Assembly: GCA_028245195.1 (NCBI GenBank)
Contig: JAOKCF010000001.1
Location: 1 to 64,000 of the forward strand
Direction: 5' to 3'
DNA length: 64,000 bases
Source: Vicingaceae bacterium
GTDB taxonomy: Bacteria > Bacteroidota > Bacteroidia > Flavobacteriales_E > Vicingaceae
The notes below the pieces were generated by a model that was not told the DNA's origin, searched no databases, and saw nothing but the letters and a program-made list of their open reading frames with translations. Shown in pieces: positions 60,706-64,000 of this stretch. A program made the position numbers and the translations under genes. Numbering within the stretch: the first letter of the stretch is position 1; each line of letters starts with the position of its first letter.

Positions 60706-61007
60706 CCCAAAGTCACTAATTGAACCCAACGCTCTTGTTTTCTAAACGAAAAGATTATACAGAGCATTAAATATAAGTGAGTTGCTAATTTATTTGGCAA
60801 CTTGAGAAGATGAAAATTGTTATTCGATTGAAATATTGAATGAGTAATACGTAAAAAAGAATTATTTGAAGGAACCAAGAACTATTTACAGTTGTTAAGT
60901 GTTTTGAATATTACTTAACATGAAATTAACCCACATATGTATTCAATCTCTATAAGTCTGAACTATAACGATTTTTGAATTAATTACTCATTAAATATAA
61001 ATCCAAC

Positions 61008-62216
61008 ATGAATAAAATTCTACTTTTCTCACTCTTTTTATTCTCTTCATCACTAATGGCCCAAACTTGGGACAGAAAAACAAATATTCCTAGTGCAAGG
61101 CACCATCCAATAACTTTCTCAATAAATGGAATAGGCTATTCAGTAACCGGAACCTCCTCTGCTAACGTTCCTACAAAAGACTTTTATGATTACGATCCTG
61201 CTAGTAATTCTTGGTCAACACTCCCACTTTTTCCTGGATTGTCGCGTAGTTTTGGAATTGGAACCGTAGCGCCTAATAATTTGGCGTATATCGGATTTGG
61301 AACTTCATCTACTCAGTTTTTAAGAGATTTATGGAGTTTTGACGCTTCTGATAGTTCTTGGACACGATTAGCAGATTGCCCGGGTTCTGCTAGAAGACAT
61401 CCAGCTATGATTTCAATTGGAAATAGAATTTATGTTGGATTGGGAGACAGTCCAACAGGGAATTTGAACGATTGGTGGATGTATGACATATCAACTAACT
61501 CATGGACTCAAACGGCAAATTTACCGGCTAACGGAAGACATCATCCATTTATGTTTAATGCAAGTGGATCAGTTTACGCTGGTTTGGGCCATGGAAATAT
61601 TGGTAATCGTGGTGTAATTTACAAAGATTGGTATAAACTAGACACCGCTTCTAACACTTGGACTGCAATGAGTGATTTTCCAGGAGAAGCAAGAGTTGCA
61701 GGCACCCAGTTTACGGCATATGGTTATGGCTTTGTATTAAGCGGAGATGGGGATGACCACAGTTTTATGCAGACTGGAGAGATGTGGCGTTATGATCCAA
61801 GCACAGACATTTGGACGCAACTTCCTTCACACCCAGGGAATAGCATATGGGCTCCGGGTAGTTTTGTAATCAACAATGAAGTTTACTTTTTAGGAGGACT
61901 TAATAGGCGATTAAATTTCTTTCCAAAAAATGTTTACAAGTTCATGCTACTTGATCCAACAGGTATAGAAGAAGAGCAGGAAATTCTTGCCAACACATTT
62001 GTTTATCCTAACCCTGCTAACGCTGAAATTTCTTGGAAAAGTGATATCAGTGTTACAGATGTAAGAATTTACAATTCAGTAGGTCAACTATTCCAAACAG
62101 CAAATGCAATGGTTGGAGAAGTTGATGTTAACAATATCGCAGATGGCTTATACTTTGTTCAGTTTTTTAATAAGAATGAACTTGTTAAGACATCCAAAGT
62201 CTTGATTCAACACTAG
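61008..62216 (+). CDS. Kelch-repeat protein with T9SS C-terminal sorting domain
   Basis: Signal peptide, repeated W..YD...NSW motifs; VYPNPANAEISW...GLYFVQFFNKNELVKTSKVLI. Confidence 0.9.
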   Translation: MNKILLFSLFLFSSSLMAQTWDRKTNIPSARHHPITFSINGIGYSVTGTSSANVPTKDFYDYDPASNSWSTLPLFPGLSRSFGIGTVAPNNLAYIGFGTSSTQFLRDLWSFDASDSSWTRLADCPGSARRHPAMISIGNRIYVGLGDSPTGNLNDWWMYDISTNSWTQTANLPANGRHHPFMFNASGSVYAGLGHGNIGNRGVIYKDWYKLDTASNTWTAMSDFPGEARVAGTQFTAYGYGFVLSGDGDDHSFMQTGEMWRYDPSTDIWTQLPSHPGNSIWAPGSFVINNEVYFLGGLNRRLNFFPKNVYKFMLLDPTGIEEEQEILANTFVYPNPANAEISWKSDISVTDVRIYNSVGQLFQTANAMVGEVDVNNIADGLYFVQFFNKNELVKTSKVLIQH

Positions 62217-62251
62217 GCAGAAAAAACAACTGAAACAGATAAAAGACAATT

Positions 62252-62279
62252 AAAAAGCAACCTTAGGGTTGCTTTTTTT
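62252..62279 (+). terminator. Rho-independent terminator
   Basis: AAAAAGCAACC TTAG GGTTGCTTTTTTT. Confidence 0.9.
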
Positions 62280-62435
62280 ATGCCCTATTTTAAAAATGTA
62301 AATTTAAAAACTCTATCCCTTTCCTATCGAACTATAGTTCAATTATTAGAATTTGAAGGCTTCTAATTTTTTTATAAATTAAATTTATATTAGTTTAGAA
62401 ATTAATTCTATCTACCCTACCTAAATGATTGTATT

Positions 62436-62651
62436 TTGAAATCTTCACAAAAATATTTCCTTTAAGCCACTCTGTTTGCTTTAGCTTATCTAGTCGTCAC
62501 CTATACGGACATTTATGGATCATCAAATTGGTTTAGAATATCTACAGCAATAGTAGCTTTGGTGTATGTAATTAATGGGCTTAATCATCTTCAAAAGGAA
62601 AAAAAAGAAAAAAACAGAGCTTATAATATTTACATTTATGACAGCAGATAA
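62436..62651 (+). pseudogene. Small membrane protein interrupted by in-frame TAA (62463-62465)
   Basis: TTG start KSSQKYFL*ATLFALAYLVVTYTDIYGSSNWFRISTAIVALVYVINGLNHLQKEKKEKNRAYNIYIYDSR*. Confidence 0.45.
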
Positions 62652-62691
62652 ATAGTACTTTCACCACTTAATTTAGGACCTGAAGTTTATT

Positions 62692-63807
62692 ATGAATTGT
62701 CTATTAACCGGTGGAACAGGAATTGTTGGAAGTCACATTATTTTTGAATGGATTCATAAAGCAATCGTTGATAAAACGGTAAATCACATTTTTGTTGTTA
62801 TAAGAGATAGTGACATCCCAGCTCAACAGCGTTTAACTGCTATTTTACAAGATAAGTCACGTCCCAATTTTTTAAATAATTACACCCTAGAAGACTGTTT
62901 AGAAAAGATTACAGTAATCGCTAATGATTTAGCTACCATCACTAAAAATGATTTAAGCAACTATGAATTTGACACAATAATTCATTGCGCAGGATCAACA
63001 AGCTTACTGCATACAAGTGATTCAAAAAAGATAGTTCATACTCAGAACTATTTAGTAACCAAACAACTCTTAGAGCAGCTACCACAAAGCGTAAATCGTT
63101 TCATTTACATTAGTACCGCATACTCGTTTGGCATTCAAAACAAAAGGGTTAATGATGACATTAACCAATATGATGTTACTCATTTTAGAAACCCATACGA
63201 GCAATCAAAATATGAGTGCGAACAGTATGTTAAAGAAACGTGTATAAGAAAAAACATAGATGCTCAAATTTTAAGGCCTAGTATAATTTGTGGACGTTTA
63301 ATAGACATGCCATATTACGAGACACCAAAATTTGATGTATTCTATTCGTGGGCAATTTTCTTAGATAAGTATGCTGAGAAAGCCAAAGAAAATTTTAGAA
63401 TTTGGATTGATAAACAGGGTGGGTTAAATATTGTGCCAGTCGATTTTGTTTCTAAAGCAGTATTGTATGCTTTTTTAAACCCGGACATAAAAGAACTCAA
63501 CATTGTTAACCCTAAACAAATACTACACAAAGATTATGTCGGAGATGTACTAGAATCTTTCAACATAAAATCTTATGAATATATTGAAAAGAAGCCAGAT
63601 GACCTAACTATTTTCGAACAGTTGTATTATAAAAGTATTGGTGGACTTTTTGAAAAATATGTATCTATTCCTGATTTACAATTTCAACCTGATCTCATTT
63701 TGAAATTAATAGACCAGCTGCAGCTTGACATTACGTTGGGCGTGCATGAGAACTTCATGAACTTGATTAATTTTTCAGTAGAAAAGAAATTCAGAAAAAG
63801 TTACTAG
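62692..63807 (+). CDS. NAD-dependent epimerase/SDR (thioester-reductase-like) family protein
   Basis: CLLTGGTGIVGSHI, STAYSFG...YEQSKYECEQYV. Confidence 0.88.
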   Translation: MNCLLTGGTGIVGSHIIFEWIHKAIVDKTVNHIFVVIRDSDIPAQQRLTAILQDKSRPNFLNNYTLEDCLEKITVIANDLATITKNDLSNYEFDTIIHCAGSTSLLHTSDSKKIVHTQNYLVTKQLLEQLPQSVNRFIYISTAYSFGIQNKRVNDDINQYDVTHFRNPYEQSKYECEQYVKETCIRKNIDAQILRPSIICGRLIDMPYYETPKFDVFYSWAIFLDKYAEKAKENFRIWIDKQGGLNIVPVDFVSKAVLYAFLNPDIKELNIVNPKQILHKDYVGDVLESFNIKSYEYIEKKPDDLTIFEQLYYKSIGGLFEKYVSIPDLQFQPDLILKLIDQLQLDITLGVHENFMNLINFSVEKKFRKSY

Positions 63808-64000
63808 TTCAAGGCGTTTTTAATTCAAGTATTCGTGAAACTCATTAGCTAATTTCTACTTAGATTATTATACTTCACTATCAAGCAATTAGAGATATTA
63901 ATTTGAATATAACCAATTTCAAAATCAACATTTTATTCCAATCGAACTTTACAAATTAGTTCACTCTGGAGTGGGCTAATACTTCAGTAAGTCCTAAGTT

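Noticed and set aside
14093-62651. Alternative genetic code or programmed TAA/TAG readthrough explaining the many in-frame stops
   Set aside because: Core genes in the same window end normally at TAA/TAG, stops are confined to accessory genes, several of these also carry indels or lost active sites, and no single amino acid fits all stop positions.
14093-62651. All lesions being homopolymer sequencing errors
   Set aside because: Some shifts are at A/T runs and remain suspicious, but the substitution-type stops, the 5-bp tandem duplication, the HExxH loss and the truncations are not homopolymer errors, and long core genes are unaffected. Read data are still required.

Overview
AT-rich chromosomal window that looks like a Bacteroidota (Flavobacteriales-like) genome. 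Supporting signs are T9SS sorting domains, outer-membrane beta-barrel receptors, a DUF5103 T9SS plug protein and a TAnnTTTG-type promoter. Most of it is housekeeping: rarA, thiL, a complete suf Fe-S assembly operon, a complete nqrA-F operon, queA, a Sua5-type gene, apaG, a RhlE-type helicase, a MutS2-like protein, NfeD/stomatin, a lycopene cyclase, ybaB and others. No CRISPR array, prophage, transposase, rRNA or tRNA was recognised. The most system-like locus is a tightly packed minus-strand operon at 24452-28766: ECF sigma factor, one-TM putative anti-sigma, Spy/CnrX-like periplasmic protein, MbnP, MauG/MbnH-type dihaem peroxidase and a T9SS-tagged YHYH-type protein. It looks like a copper-type sensing and oxidation module. 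The second major signal is unusually dense decay of accessory genes (AlkD-like, MtfA, MscS, AqpZ, GNAT, PAS, soluble pyrophosphatase, PorP, a T9SS surface protein and others) by single in-frame stops, small indels and truncation, while the long core genes stay open. Also noted are a 23-bp perfect palindrome overlapping the presumed suf promoter, REP-like palindromic intergenic elements, and a radical SAM protein with CX4CX2C cysteine spacing. All family assignments come from recognising the translated sequences; no database search was run.
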